64,000 nt of DNA, taken from assembly GCF_000427625.1 (NCBI RefSeq), contig NZ_KE386569.1, positions 1,976,591-2,040,590 of the forward strand. The letters are read 5' to 3'. The notes under the pieces are model-generated. The model saw only the letters and a list, made by a program, of their open reading frames with translations. It was not told the DNA's origin and searched no databases. Position numbers and translations under genes: made by a program. Source of the DNA: Methylobacter luteus IMV-B-3098. GTDB lineage: Bacteria > Pseudomonadota > Gammaproteobacteria > Methylococcales > Methylomonadaceae. Positions 43,101 through 51,713 of this stretch are shown here, piece after piece; positions within the stretch are counted from its first letter, which is position 1, and every line of letters begins with the position of its first letter.

Positions 43101-43931
43101 CTCGGCCGCTTTTAGGTTGTTCAGCGCCGTGTACCAGTCGAGGGTTTGCTGATTGGTATTGATGGCTTTTTCGAGGTCAGCCAGCAGCGCGATACATTGA
43201 TCGCGTTCCTGTTCCAGTGCTTGACGGTCGGGCTCGGCCAGCGGTATTTGATCCTGCAGCTGCTCTTCGATGCGCTTGAGTGCCTCCTTTTCCTGCTTGG
43301 CGCGCTCGAAAGCCGCGATCGACAGTTCGGAATAAATATCGGTGCCGGTGATGCGCTCGAGCAGATTGGAACGGTCGTCTTTTTTGGCTTTCAGGAAGGC
43401 TGCGAAATCGCCCTGCGCCAGCAGGACCGAGCGCCGGAACTGGTCGAAATTAAGGTCGATTTTTTCGCTGATCGCTTCCAGTGTGCTCTTTTTGCCCTGG
43501 CCTATGCGCTGGCCGCTGGCGATATGGGTCAGCGTGATGTCCTGCGCCTGTAGCCGACCGGTCGCCTTGCCGCGCGCCTTGCTGACTTCCCAGCGCGCCC
43601 GGTAGGCCTGTTTGTCCTTGCCGATAAAATCGACTTCGGCAAACCCCGAGGCCGTGCCGCGCCGCAGGATCGAGCGCACGTCGTTGCTGGTCACGCGCAG
43701 GTTTTCATCCTCGTCCCTGTGCCCGACCGCAAACCCGTGCCCGTCCGGCAGGCGCGGTATTTTGTCATACAACGCCAGGCACAAGGCATCGAGTATCGTG
43801 CTTTTGCCGGCGCCGGTCTGACCGGTAATGGCGAACAGGCCGACCGGCGCGAGCGGGCCGCCGTCCAGTGAAATTTCAAACTCGTCGGCCAGGCTGGCCA
43901 GATTTTTGCCGCGAATCGCCAGAATACGCAT
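40194..43931 (-). CDS. sbcC: SbcC nuclease subunit (Rad50-like ATPase)
   Basis: This 1245-residue SMC-like ATPase acts with SbcD to cut hairpins and process DNA ends. It has an N-terminal Walker A (AITGQTGAGKSTILDALCLA), very long coiled coils, and a central zinc hook CPVCG (near 42090) that dimerises the coils. The C-terminal signature and Walker B are SLSGGESFLVSLALALGLA and FIDEGFGSLD. Its length exceeds E. coli SbcC (1048), mainly in the coiled coil. Its start overlaps the sbcD stop by one base. Confidence 0.94.
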   Translation of the reverse strand: MRILAIRGKNLASLADEFEISLDGGPLAPVGLFAITGQTGAGKSTILDALCLALYDKIPRLPDGHGFAVGHRDEDENLRVTSNDVRSILRRGTASGFAEVDFIGKDKQAYRARWEVSKARGKATGRLQAQDITLTHIASGQRIGQGKKSTLEAISEKIDLNFDQFRRSVLLAQGDFAAFLKAKKDDRSNLLERITGTDIYSELSIAAFERAKQEKEALKRIEEQLQDQIPLAEPDRQALEQERDQCIALLADLEKAINTNQQTLDWYTALNNLKAAEQAAGATFETNQQAWHDAEPERQLIEKVEAAQPLKPLLTQYKAATAEVRDAEQKLKTSGELQEAAELRLNTARQRVTVASGILLAAEKSQQDAQPLLTKARDLDTRIEVMQDDINALNSEQTRLREQLADAQAHHQDLLAQQAEKTDRLQQLNTWLDENQALKPVAVEWSRWQGELERYQVLTARKAESENKLKVCKDLVDGDECLMAGIRKTIIESRQEQDKQLATLEPLKQQAGQYSLESLNRVKDDLEIKRGQVNAALKLAQDALTLQQALTQDSDKLAATGQALTDAAGQLETATRQQATNGTALEEARKSLALIQAITHKNAQEFRDLLQPDQPCPVCGALEHPWRDHDGVGTPLEGAQQARVKELESEKVALIKSVAGLQKLIDQKQEQKAALEQHIAQVQEKLADCHAEWRALALPGKPDLTLTDEGLSPLLERQSEQLTAEWERVKQQEKQAIDLQKQIKAAQDLYDAARQKLESLVHQQSALDSRLAESKANLNHLSDQLQELETQLNALAGLLRMPFGQISNWQSDMARDAEQFKQNLTAKVSQWQQAEQDVQAITQVLADINYKEKLAAQTLDQCRQYCQDKQNDITQKTGEKQKLSEERNALLPEANGGTADSYEQALNRKVQDARAAYEQAVNVAGQAETDLAAQQQNRRHWQAETDRRSGNLDKAQAMLNEALTKQGIDLDGLKQLLEKDEAWLSEQKASRAALEHALREAAALLKVKADDRQRHETHAPLETEELASQIAQELRQKRQILNSQKEEKLILLREDDKKIVAGSHLKTELDKQQARWQQWESLNELIGSKSGAKFRSFAQSLTLEALLAHSNRHLEDFARRYRLQRVPGSELELQIIDRDMADDVRSVHSLSGGESFLVSLALALGLASLSSNKTQVESLFIDEGFGSLDPETLDIAIASLDTLQALGRKVGVISHVPILVERIGARVVVEKQGGGKSRVSVEGNG

Positions 43932-45172
43932 CAGTCGCCTCCCTGCACGCTTTCGACCAGTTCGTTGAACAGAGCCGTCATGGCTTCCGGCGCATCCTGG
44001 TCGTAGCGGGTCTGATAGCAGCGCTGAAAAACGTCGAGCGGTTGCAGTTCTTCCAGTCGCTGTTCGATGTCGATATCGGCCAGGCTTTGCTGGCTGCCTC
44101 GGTAGGCGGTCGATATTTTCAGCAGACGCAACGGCAATCCGGCGATGGCTTCCTCAATCTGCTGACGCAGGCCCGGTTCCGGTCTGTCGAGCCGGATTCT
44201 GAGCTCCACGAACGGGGTTTGTTCAACCGGCAGATTGTGGTCGAGATCCAGATTTTTCAGTTGCGCGATCACGTCGGTCAGCGCTGCGAAGTCGTTGCCG
44301 TCGGGAATCCGGATCATCTCGACGCTGCGCGGAATTTGAATGGCGCTCGTTTCAACTTGACCGGCCTCGATCTCGATCTGCAACACTTGATGCCGATAAC
44401 CGGCTTCGTCGAAGGACAGCGGTATCGGCGAGCCGCTGTAGCGGATATGCTCGTTCTGGCCGACTTTTTGCGCCAGATGCAGATGACCCAGGGCGACATA
44501 GGCGATGTCGCCGGGGAATATATCGGCCGGCAGCGCGTGCTGGTTGCCGCCCAGGATCTTGCGCTCGCTCAGTTCCGACACGCAGCCGTTGACCATATAG
44601 CAATGCCCGGTCAGGATCAGGCTCTCGCCATTGCCGGCCTTTTGCTGAATCTTTTCGGATAATTGGTTATACAGGTTTTTAACGCCGGCAATCAACGGAT
44701 CACCGGCCTCGTCATTGCCTGGCAGATCGGCATTGCGCAGAAACGGCATGGCGCCGCACCAGGCTTTGACAGCGCCATGGACATCGGTCAGCGGCACGAT
44801 CAGGCGCTCCCAATCGATTTTGCCGTCTTGCTTGCGCACCAGACCGCCGACAACATGCACGCCCAGCGCTTTCAGTATCGGTGAAGGCGCATCGAGCCGG
44901 CTGGCCGAGTCGTGATTGCCGCCGATCAGCACGATATCCAGACGGGGCTGTTGCGTTCTGGCTTTGACCAGGAATTCATAAAGCTGCGCCTGTGCGGCTG
45001 CCGAGGGATTGGCCGTATCGAAGATGTCGCCGGCGACGATCAGCGCGTCGGCCTGTCTGTCCTGCAGGGTCTGCAGCAGCCAGGTCAGGAACTGCTGATG
45101 TTCGAAGTGCCGCGATACGCCGTGCAGATGGTGGCCGAGATGCCAGTCCGCCGTGTGGAAGAGTCTTAACAT
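43931..45172 (-). CDS. sbcD: SbcD nuclease subunit (Mre11-like)
   Basis: A 413-residue Mn-dependent calcineurin-type phosphoesterase, the catalytic half of SbcCD. Metal motifs in order: FHTADWHLGHHLHG, IVAGDIFDTANPS, LIGGNHDSASRLD, LTGHCYM and ALGHLHLAQKV. The N-terminal start is in line with the family (MLRLFHTADWHLG). It is coupled to sbcC by a one-base overlap and lies 22 bases after yfbR, so all three may be one transcript. Confidence 0.95.
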   Translation of the reverse strand: MLRLFHTADWHLGHHLHGVSRHFEHQQFLTWLLQTLQDRQADALIVAGDIFDTANPSAAAQAQLYEFLVKARTQQPRLDIVLIGGNHDSASRLDAPSPILKALGVHVVGGLVRKQDGKIDWERLIVPLTDVHGAVKAWCGAMPFLRNADLPGNDEAGDPLIAGVKNLYNQLSEKIQQKAGNGESLILTGHCYMVNGCVSELSERKILGGNQHALPADIFPGDIAYVALGHLHLAQKVGQNEHIRYSGSPIPLSFDEAGYRHQVLQIEIEAGQVETSAIQIPRSVEMIRIPDGNDFAALTDVIAQLKNLDLDHNLPVEQTPFVELRIRLDRPEPGLRQQIEEAIAGLPLRLLKISTAYRGSQQSLADIDIEQRLEELQPLDVFQRCYQTRYDQDAPEAMTALFNELVESVQGGD

Positions 45173-45194
45173 ATATGTCCCTGATAGTGCCGGC

Positions 45195-45845
45195 TCAGTA
45201 GGTTTTCATGAGCCCGTCCAGCGTCAGGCCGCAACTGGGCACGAACGCCTGCATAAAAAACGCGACTTCGGGCTGCTCGGATTCGCCGATCGTTTTGGCC
45301 AACTGCTCGGCGGCCATCTCGAATTCGGCATTGCCGGCTTTCAGTTCGGCCTGGCATTTGAGGTAGGCCGAGATCTTGTCCGCCGCCTTGATGATGCGCA
45401 CATGCTCTTCCGGCATGTGGTCGTGATGAATCAACGCCTGAAAATCGGCCTGCAGCTCTGCCGGCAACAGATTCAGCAGTTCCTTCTCGGCCTGTTTTTC
45501 AATCTGCTTGTAAGCCGTGCTGATTTCCTCGGAATGATATTTGATCGGTGTCGGCAGATCGCCCGTGATCACTTCGGTGATATCGTGGTACAGGGCCGCG
45601 GCAGCGACGGCATTGGCATCGATTTGGCCGCCGTAATAGCGGTTTTTGATCAAGGCCAGCGTATGCGCGATGACGGAGACTTCCCAGCTGTGCTCCATGA
45701 CGTTCTCATCATGCGCGTTGCGTTTGAGCCCCCAGCGCTTGATCCAGCGCAGCCTTGATAGATAGGCGTAAAAACTGCTTGTTATCGTTGTTTCTTTTAT
45801 TGTTTTCATACGGATGGTCATAGCAATCGGTGTTTTGTCACACAT
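45195..45845 (-). CDS. yfbR: HD-domain 5'-deoxynucleotidase, YfbR-like
   Basis: About 200-216 residues. It matches YfbR, which dephosphorylates deoxynucleoside monophosphates. The motifs AYLSRLRWIKRWGLKRNAHD, ENVMEHSWEVSVIAH (His ligand), ALYHDITEVITGDLPTPIKY (HD pair) and AADKISAYLKCQAELKAG line up with it. The first 12 residues are doubtful; a start at ATG 45809 (MKTIKETT) is equally possible, and neither has a clear ribosome site. It is first in a likely yfbR-sbcD-sbcC run, divergent from rbgA. Confidence 0.88.
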   Translation of the reverse strand: MCDKTPIAMTIRMKTIKETTITSSFYAYLSRLRWIKRWGLKRNAHDENVMEHSWEVSVIAHTLALIKNRYYGGQIDANAVAAAALYHDITEVITGDLPTPIKYHSEEISTAYKQIEKQAEKELLNLLPAELQADFQALIHHDHMPEEHVRIIKAADKISAYLKCQAELKAGNAEFEMAAEQLAKTIGESEQPEVAFFMQAFVPSCGLTLDGLMKTY

Positions 45846-45903
45846 GATACTGAATATGAGCTACTTTTGCTGCACTGTCATCGGGGCGGCGCCACTCGAT
45901 AAC

Positions 45904-45912
45904 TGCTATAAT
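45904..45912 (+). promoter_or_regulatory. Extended -10 promoter of rbgA
   Basis: TGCTATAAT (extended -10) lies 38 bases before the rbgA start in the divergent gap. No -35 is needed for such promoters and none is obvious. Confidence 0.5.
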
Positions 45913-45949
45913 GCCGCCTGACCCGCATTCTAACTATTTGAAAAACATC

Positions 45950-46870
45950 ATGCTTATTCAGTGGTATCCCGGCCATATGCACAAGGCCAGCAAAGAGATC
46001 AAGCACATCCTGCCACAGGTTGACCTGATCATTGAAATTCTGGATGCGCGCATTCCGTTCAGCAGCGAGAATCCGATGCTGAAAACGCTGCGAGGCGACA
46101 AGCCCTGCATCAAGGTGCTCAGCAAAAGCGACCTCGCCGACCCGGACATGACGCAGCACTGGCAAACCTATCTGGAGCAGGAAAAAGGTGTCAAGACTCT
46201 GGCGTTGACCATCGAACAGCCCGAAAAAATGCGCCAGATCGCCGACCTGTGCCACAAAATGCTGCCCGGCAAGGAGAGCAGCGGCCGGCTGATACAGGCC
46301 CTGATCGTAGGCATACCGAATGTCGGCAAGTCCACGCTGATCAATATACTGGCCGGCCGAATCATAGCCAAGACCGGCAACGAACCGGCCATCACCAAAA
46401 CGCAGCAACGCATCAACATCGGCAACGGTATCGTCCTGTGGGACACGCCCGGCGTGCTCTGGCCGAATGTCGAAAACAGAAACAGCGGCTACCGGCTGGC
46501 GACCACGGGCGCGATCAAGGATACGGCCATCAATCACGAGCATATCGCCTTCTTTGCGGCCGATTATCTGTTAAGGCATTATCCCGATTTGCTGAAGGCC
46601 CGTTTTCAGATCGAGCAACTGCCGGACAGCGAACAGGAACTTATGGAAACTATCGGCAGAAATCGCGGCTGTCTGCGTTCGGGCGGACGCGTGGACATGG
46701 ATAAGGTCTCTAAACTGCTATTGTCCGAACTGCGCGCCGGCACGATCGGCCGGATCAGCCTGGAAACGCCGGCCATGATGGAACAGGAGCTGGCCGAACT
46801 GGCTGTGATCCGTGAACAGAAAGCGGCAAAGAAACTGTCCAGGATGCAGAAGTGGAAAGATTCGAAGTAG
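45950..46870 (+). CDS. rbgA: Circularly permuted ribosome-assembly GTPase RbgA/YlqF
   Basis: A 306-residue GTPase of the YlqF/YawG family that assists late 50S subunit assembly. The motifs come in permuted order: G4-like LSKSDLADPD first, then G1 GIPNVGKSTLINIL (about residue 120) and G3 WDTPGVLWP. It starts MLIQWYPGHMHKA, the usual family N-terminus, so ATG 45950 is chosen rather than the in-frame ATG at 45911. It is a lone gene facing nadA. Confidence 0.92.
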   Translation: MLIQWYPGHMHKASKEIKHILPQVDLIIEILDARIPFSSENPMLKTLRGDKPCIKVLSKSDLADPDMTQHWQTYLEQEKGVKTLALTIEQPEKMRQIADLCHKMLPGKESSGRLIQALIVGIPNVGKSTLINILAGRIIAKTGNEPAITKTQQRINIGNGIVLWDTPGVLWPNVENRNSGYRLATTGAIKDTAINHEHIAFFAADYLLRHYPDLLKARFQIEQLPDSEQELMETIGRNRGCLRSGGRVDMDKVSKLLLSELRAGTIGRISLETPAMMEQELAELAVIREQKAAKKLSRMQKWKDSK

Positions 46871-46929
46871 TTACTGATGTTACGCACTGACAGATTTTTT
46901 TGCCGTTTGCCGGACGCTGTTAACCAGGG

Positions 46930-47004
46930 TAGGCTGGGTTGATAAACCCAGCATTCGAGGCCGCCCGTGCCGGGTTTCCGCTAAAGCTCCAACCCAGCCT
47001 ACAC
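46930..47004 (+). repeat. Palindromic repeat, copy 3
   Basis: GTAGGCTGGGTTGATAAACC to CCAACCCAGCCTACA. It differs from 1538-1613 only in the centre (CATTCGAGGCCGCCCGTG in place of CTTTGGGCGCCGCCCATG). It lies between convergent rbgA and nadA. Confidence 0.8.
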
Positions 47005-47028
47005 TTGCTGCACGTTTCTGTACGTAGG

Positions 47029-47046
47029 TGCGAATTAATTCGCACT
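47029..47046. repeat. Perfect 18-base palindrome
   Basis: GTGCGAATTAATTCGCAC reads the same on both strands. It sits between a 75-base repeat and a terminator and is probably another small dispersed element rather than an operator, since no start site is near. Confidence 0.6.
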
Positions 47047-47087
47047 CAACAAAACGAAGTCTCCTCTCCCCCACACACAGACGCAAA

Positions 47088-47124
47088 AAGGCCGATAAAC
47101 GCGAAACGTTTATCGGCTTTTTTT
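47088..47124. terminator. Bidirectional Rho-independent terminator
   Basis: GCCGATAAACG pairs with CGTTTATCGGC around a CGAAA loop, with an A run before and TTTTTTT after. It can end both rbgA (+) and nadA (-). Confidence 0.9.
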
Positions 47125-47140
47125 GTTGATCAGAGAACGG

Positions 47141-48238
47141 TTATTTTATAGCCAGCATGTCATCCAGCGCCTTCTTGGCCGATCTGGCGATGTCGGCCGG
47201 CACGGAGATCTGGTTGACGACATGGCCGGCCACCAGATTTTCCAGGACCCAGGCCAAATGCTGCGGATCGGTTCTGAACATGGTTGAGCACATGCACAGC
47301 ATGGGCGACATGAAATGCACGTTTTTACCCTGCGCTTTGCATTCCTCCTGCAGGCGATTGACCAGGTTCAATTCCGTCGCCACCAGCCAGCGCGTGTTCG
47401 GCTCGGCCTCGCGCACGGTCTTGAGGATGTATTCGGTAGAGCCGATGTAATCGGATTTCTGGCAGACCTCGAAGCAGGCTTCCGGATGCGAGATCACCTT
47501 CGTTTCGGGATAACGCTGCAGGAAGTTATCGATATGTTCAGGCTGAAATGCCTGGTGCACGGAGCAATAGCCCTTCCACAGAATCATTTTGGCGTTGCGG
47601 ATTTGCTCAACCGTCAGCCCGCCCATGGGCTTGGTGAAATCCCAGACGACCATTTCCTCCAGCGGAATGCCCATCCGGTAGCCGGTATTGCGGCCTAGAT
47701 GCTGATCGGGGAAAAACAGGATTTTCTCGCGACGCGCAAAACTCCATTCCAGGATTTTCTGGGCATTCGAGGACGTGCAGACAATACCGCCATGCTGGCC
47801 GCAGAAGGCTTTCAGATCGGCTGCCGAATTGATGTAGGTCACGGGCGTAACTTGGGATTCCACATCCAGAATTTCCGCCAGCTCTTTCCAGCATTTCTGC
47901 ACCTTGACCAGATTGGCCATATCGGCCATGGAACAGCCTGCCGCCATATCCGGCAGGATGGCGATCTGCTCGGGCCTGGACAGAATATCGGCGACTTCGG
48001 CCATGAAATGCACGCCGCAGAAAACGATGTATTCGGCATCGGACTGGGCCGCTTCCTTGGACAGCTTCAATGAGTCGCCGGTCAGATCGGCATGCTTGAA
48101 GACTTCATCGCGCTGATAATGATGGCCGAGAATAACGCAGCGTTTGCCTAGCTTTGCCTTGGCCGCGACAATGCGCGCATCACATTCCTCGTCGCTGAGC
48201 AATGCATAATCTTGAATCGGTAATGCGGTATCGGTCAT
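47141..48238 (-). CDS. nadA: Quinolinate synthase A
   Basis: This 365-residue [4Fe-4S] enzyme joins iminoaspartate with dihydroxyacetone phosphate to make quinolinate in NAD synthesis. It has the family motifs LGHHYQRDEVFKHAD and FCGVHFMAEVADIL (first cluster cysteine), later ATELNLVNRL, and the C-terminal CMCSTMFR with further cysteines. Length is typical. No nadB or nadC lies next to it. The start is clear. Confidence 0.95.
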   Translation of the reverse strand: MTDTALPIQDYALLSDEECDARIVAAKAKLGKRCVILGHHYQRDEVFKHADLTGDSLKLSKEAAQSDAEYIVFCGVHFMAEVADILSRPEQIAILPDMAAGCSMADMANLVKVQKCWKELAEILDVESQVTPVTYINSAADLKAFCGQHGGIVCTSSNAQKILEWSFARREKILFFPDQHLGRNTGYRMGIPLEEMVVWDFTKPMGGLTVEQIRNAKMILWKGYCSVHQAFQPEHIDNFLQRYPETKVISHPEACFEVCQKSDYIGSTEYILKTVREAEPNTRWLVATELNLVNRLQEECKAQGKNVHFMSPMLCMCSTMFRTDPQHLAWVLENLVAGHVVNQISVPADIARSAKKALDDMLAIK

Positions 48239-48275
48239 TAAAAGATAACCCTTAATAGAGAATAACTTGGTAATT

Positions 48276-48300
48276 CACCACGAACACGAGGGAACGAAGT
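48276..48300. repeat. Degenerate CACGAAG repeat
   Basis: CACCACGAACACGAGGGAAC then GAAGT, similar to the run at 1499-1530. It lies in the 148-base gap between aspS and nadA. Confidence 0.4.
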
Positions 48301-48342
48301 GTTCAATTATATAAGACCCTTCTTTCCCGCTATAAGTTTTGA

Positions 48343-48368
48343 CTCCGCCGCATTATTTTGCGGCGGAG
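48343..48368. terminator. GC-rich hairpin downstream of aspS
   Basis: CTCCGCCGCA pairs with TGCGGCGGAG across a six-base loop, 18 bases past the aspS stop. No T run follows on the minus strand, so it is a probable but not classical terminator. Confidence 0.5.
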
Positions 48369-48386
48369 CAAACAGGATAAGGCTGG

Positions 48387-50165
48387 TTATGATGCCTTGG
48401 TAGGTTTCAGCAATCGGATGCCCAATTCGCGCAACTGCGCATCATCAACGGGAGCCGGTGCACTGACTAAAGGACAGGCCGCTGATTGCGTTTTAGGAAA
48501 GGCAATCACATCGCGGATCGAGTGCGATCCGGTCATCAGCATGACCAGGCGATCGAGTCCGAACGCCATACCGCCGTGCGGCGGCGCGCCGTATTTCAGA
48601 GCCTCGAGCAGGAATCCGAATTTTTCCTTGGCTTCATCCTCTTCAATACCTAAAATCTTTAGTACGGTTTGCTGCATCGATGAGCGGTTGATACGAATCG
48701 AGCCGCCGCCGACTTCAGTGCCGTTCAACACCAGGTCATAGGCGCGAGATAACGCCGCGCCGGGGTTGGCCAGCAAGTCTTCGACCGAGCAGCTCGGCGC
48801 CGTAAACGGATGGTGAATGGCATTCCAGCGCTGACTCTTGTCGTCCCAGTCGAACATCGGGAAATCGACAACCCAAACCGGCTTCCAGTCGCCTTCCAGC
48901 AGATTAAGGTCGTGCCCAAGCTTGACGCGCAACGCGCCCATCGCTTCGTTGACGACGTGCGCCTTGTCGGCGCCGAAGAAAATCAGGTCGCCGGTCTGGG
49001 CTTCAGTTTTGGTCAGCACTTTTTCCCAGACTTCGGCCGGTGCGAACTTAACGATCGGCGACTGCAAGCCGTCGATGCCGCCATTGCGGTCATTGACTTT
49101 GATATAAGCCAAGCCTTTGGCGCCATAGATGCCGACGAATTTGGTCAGGTCCTCGATATCCTTGCGGCTTAGGTCACCGCCGTTAGGCAGGCGCATGGCC
49201 ACGACGCGGCCATTAGGATCATTGGCAGGACCCGAGAAGACTTTGAAATCGACAGCTTTCATTTCATCGGCGATATCGACCAGTTCCAGCGGGATCCGCA
49301 GATCGGGACGGTCAACGCCGAACCGGGACATCGCTTCCTGATAGGTCATGCGCGAGAAAGTGGCATCGAGCTGCACATTGATGATTTCCGCGAACAGCTG
49401 ACGAATCATCTCTTCCATGATCTCCATGATCTCGTTTTCATCCATGAAAGACGTTTCGATATCGAGCTGCGTAAATTCGGGCTGTCTATCGGCGCGCAGA
49501 TCCTCGTCGCGGAAACAGCGCACGACCTGATAATAGCGGTCCATGCCGGAGACCATCAGAATTTGTTTGTAAAGCTGGGGCGACTGCGGCAAGGCAAAGA
49601 AGGCGTTTTCATGCGTGCGGCTGGGCACGATGTAATCACGCGCGCCTTCCGGCGTGGCTTTGGTCAGATAAGGCGTTTCGATCTCGAAAAACTCGTGATC
49701 ATCGAGGAAATTGCGCAGCGTGCGGGTGACATCGCGGCGCACGCGCATTTTTTCCTGCATGGACGTACGGCGCAAATCGATGTAGCGATAACGCAGGCGC
49801 ATTTCCTCGTTGACTTCAATGTCGCTTTCGATCGGGAAAGGCGGCGTTTCGGATTCGTTCAACACTTCCACATTGCTGACCAGTACCTCTACTTCACCGG
49901 TTTGCATGTTTGGATTAATCGTGCCTTCGGGACGATCGCGCACGATCCCTTCGACTTTTAAAACATATTCGCTGCGTACACTTTCGGCTACCGCGAAGGT
50001 TTCGGGAGAATCAGGATCAAATACGACTTGCACCAGACCGGCACGGTCTCTCAGATCAATGAAAATGACCCCGCCATGGTCCCGGCGACGGTGAACCCAG
50101 CCGCATAATTCAACCGCTTCGCCTAAATGTTCTTTGTTTAATTCTCCACACTTGTGGGTACGCAT
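48387..50165 (-). CDS. aspS: Aspartyl-tRNA synthetase
   Basis: A 592-residue class II synthetase of bacterial type. The N-terminal anticodon-binding OB fold carries [18 protein letters not shown]. Motif 2 is in [20 protein letters not shown], the bacterial GAD insertion follows, and motif 3 is [13 protein letters not shown]. His30 in RRRDHGG (Leu in E. coli) matches the Pseudomonas enzyme that charges both tRNA-Asp and tRNA-Asn, so this one may be non-discriminating and would need GatCAB; that is inference. The gap to fmdB upstream is 68 bases and they may share a transcript. Confidence 0.96.
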   Translation of the reverse strand: MRTHKCGELNKEHLGEAVELCGWVHRRRDHGGVIFIDLRDRAGLVQVVFDPDSPETFAVAESVRSEYVLKVEGIVRDRPEGTINPNMQTGEVEVLVSNVEVLNESETPPFPIESDIEVNEEMRLRYRYIDLRRTSMQEKMRVRRDVTRTLRNFLDDHEFFEIETPYLTKATPEGARDYIVPSRTHENAFFALPQSPQLYKQILMVSGMDRYYQVVRCFRDEDLRADRQPEFTQLDIETSFMDENEIMEIMEEMIRQLFAEIINVQLDATFSRMTYQEAMSRFGVDRPDLRIPLELVDIADEMKAVDFKVFSGPANDPNGRVVAMRLPNGGDLSRKDIEDLTKFVGIYGAKGLAYIKVNDRNGGIDGLQSPIVKFAPAEVWEKVLTKTEAQTGDLIFFGADKAHVVNEAMGALRVKLGHDLNLLEGDWKPVWVVDFPMFDWDDKSQRWNAIHHPFTAPSCSVEDLLANPGAALSRAYDLVLNGTEVGGGSIRINRSSMQQTVLKILGIEEDEAKEKFGFLLEALKYGAPPHGGMAFGLDRLVMLMTGSHSIRDVIAFPKTQSAACPLVSAPAPVDDAQLRELGIRLLKPTKAS

Positions 50166-50233
50166 AAGTTTTCTCTGTTAATCCAAAAAATTTGTCGATA
50201 TTACGTGCTTAAACCAGCCGTTGCAAGTCAGTC

Positions 50234-50512
50234 CTAATGGCTGCTCTTGCAGCCTCCGCCGCAGCAACTCGCTGGACTTGGAGCGCTGGAACTGGAACTG
50301 CTGCTCTCGCCTGCTACGTTTTTCTTGGCGCCGCTTTTAAAATCGGTTTCATACCAGCCGCCGCCTTTTAATCTGAATCCTGCCGCCGAAATCTTTTTAA
50401 TCAGCTCCGGCTGGCTGCAGGCCGGACAGTGGATTAATGGCGCGTCGCTGAGTTTTTGCAAAGCTTCATGTTCATGACCGCATGCTTGACATTGGTATTC
50501 GTAAATTGGCAT
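50234..50512 (-). CDS. FmdB-type zinc-ribbon regulatory protein
   Basis: A 92-residue protein with an N-terminal zinc ribbon (MPIYEYQCQACGHEHEALQ, then IHCPACSQPEL), a glycine-rich link and a Ser-rich tail ending CCGGGCKSSH. The family (FmdB/CxxC_CXXC_SSSS) is widespread beside aspS in gammaproteobacteria, with poorly known function. The start at 50512 is fixed by GGAGGGG; the open frame above it is not used. It stands divergent from pyrC and just upstream of aspS. Confidence 0.9.
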   Translation of the reverse strand: MPIYEYQCQACGHEHEALQKLSDAPLIHCPACSQPELIKKISAAGFRLKGGGWYETDFKSGAKKNVAGESSSSSSSAPSPASCCGGGCKSSH

Positions 50513-50621
50513 TAGCCCCTCCGATAACAAAAAAATAATACCCAAAATAGGGGACTGTATTAGTTTTTCAAGGTCCTTCCTATAAAATAGTCATCTATTT
50601 TACAGAAGATTACCCTGCATA

Positions 50622-51656
50622 ATGAAAAAATTAACCATCACACGCCCCGATGACTGGCATTTGCATGTCAGAACCGGCGCGATTTTAAAAACCGTCATGC
50701 CTCATACCACACGGCAATTCGCTCGCGCCATCATCATGCCCAATCTGAGGCCACCCGTGACGACCGTGGCACAGGCCCTGTCCTACCGCGAGGAAATTCT
50801 GCAGGCTGTTCCTGCGGGCCTGGATTTCACGCCGCTAATGACGCTTTACCTGACCGGCTCGACGACGGTGGATGAAATCAGGAAAGCCGCGGAATGCGAA
50901 CATATTCAGGCATTCAAACTTTATCCGGCCGGCGCTACTACCCATTCCGATTCCGGAATTAGCGATATCAGAGCCGCTTACCCGCTGCTCGCGGCCATGG
51001 AAAAGCACGACATACCTTTGCTGATCCATGGCGAAGTCACCGACGAGTCTTGCGATATTTTTGACCGGGAACGGGTATTCGTCGATACCAGCCTGACCGA
51101 CATCGCCAGAAACTTCCCGGCACTGCGCATCGTGGTCGAACACGTGACAACGACGGAAGCCGTGCAGTTTGTCCAGTCCGCCGGCGCGCGCATTGCCGCC
51201 ACCATTACGCCGCAGCACCTGATGTTCAACCGCAATGCCATCCTGGCCGGCGGCATACGCCCGCATCATTACTGTCTGCCGATCATCAAGCGCGAACACC
51301 ATCGCCAGGCTTTGGTTACCGCCGCCACCAGCGGCAATCCGAAATTCTTTCTGGGCACGGACAGCGCCCCGCACCTGACTTCATTGAAGGAAGCCGCCTG
51401 CGGATGCGCCGGTTGTTACAGCGCCCATGCAGCGCTAGAACTGTACGCGGAAGTCTTCGAGCGGGCTGGCGCGCTGGACAAGCTGGAAGGGTTCGCGAGT
51501 TTCCACGGCTCCGACTTTTACCGTTTACCAAGAAACTCGGGTACGGTCACTCTGGAAAAAACTACCTGGAGAGTACCGGCCGCTTACGGTGAGGACTCGC
51601 TCTCGATCACCCCGCTGAAAGCCAGTGAAGAGTTGACTTGGCAGCTACAGCAATAG
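50622..51656 (+). CDS. pyrC: Dihydroorotase
   Basis: A 344-residue zinc amidohydrolase that closes carbamoyl-aspartate to dihydroorotate in pyrimidine synthesis. It is of the E. coli (class II) type. Metal motifs are DDWHLHVRTG at the N-terminus, the carboxylated lysine region FKLYPAGATTHSDSG, LIHGEV, VVEHVTT and FFLGTDSAPH. The length equals the E. coli enzyme within a few residues. It is a single gene with a terminator-like hairpin after it. Confidence 0.96.
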   Translation: MKKLTITRPDDWHLHVRTGAILKTVMPHTTRQFARAIIMPNLRPPVTTVAQALSYREEILQAVPAGLDFTPLMTLYLTGSTTVDEIRKAAECEHIQAFKLYPAGATTHSDSGISDIRAAYPLLAAMEKHDIPLLIHGEVTDESCDIFDRERVFVDTSLTDIARNFPALRIVVEHVTTTEAVQFVQSAGARIAATITPQHLMFNRNAILAGGIRPHHYCLPIIKREHHRQALVTAATSGNPKFFLGTDSAPHLTSLKEAACGCAGCYSAHAALELYAEVFERAGALDKLEGFASFHGSDFYRLPRNSGTVTLEKTTWRVPAAYGEDSLSITPLKASEELTWQLQQ

Positions 51657-51665
51657 ACTCAATCA

Positions 51666-51703
51666 CACTGTAGACAGGCGGTATCTCCCGCCTGTCTGCA
51701 GTG
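51666..51703. terminator. Bidirectional hairpin between pyrC and mlaA
   Basis: CACTGTAGACAGGCGG pairs with CCGCCTGTCTGCAGTG with one mismatch. It fills the gap between convergent pyrC and mlaA; T runs are lacking. Confidence 0.6.
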
Positions 51704-51713
51704 CAAATGCGGA

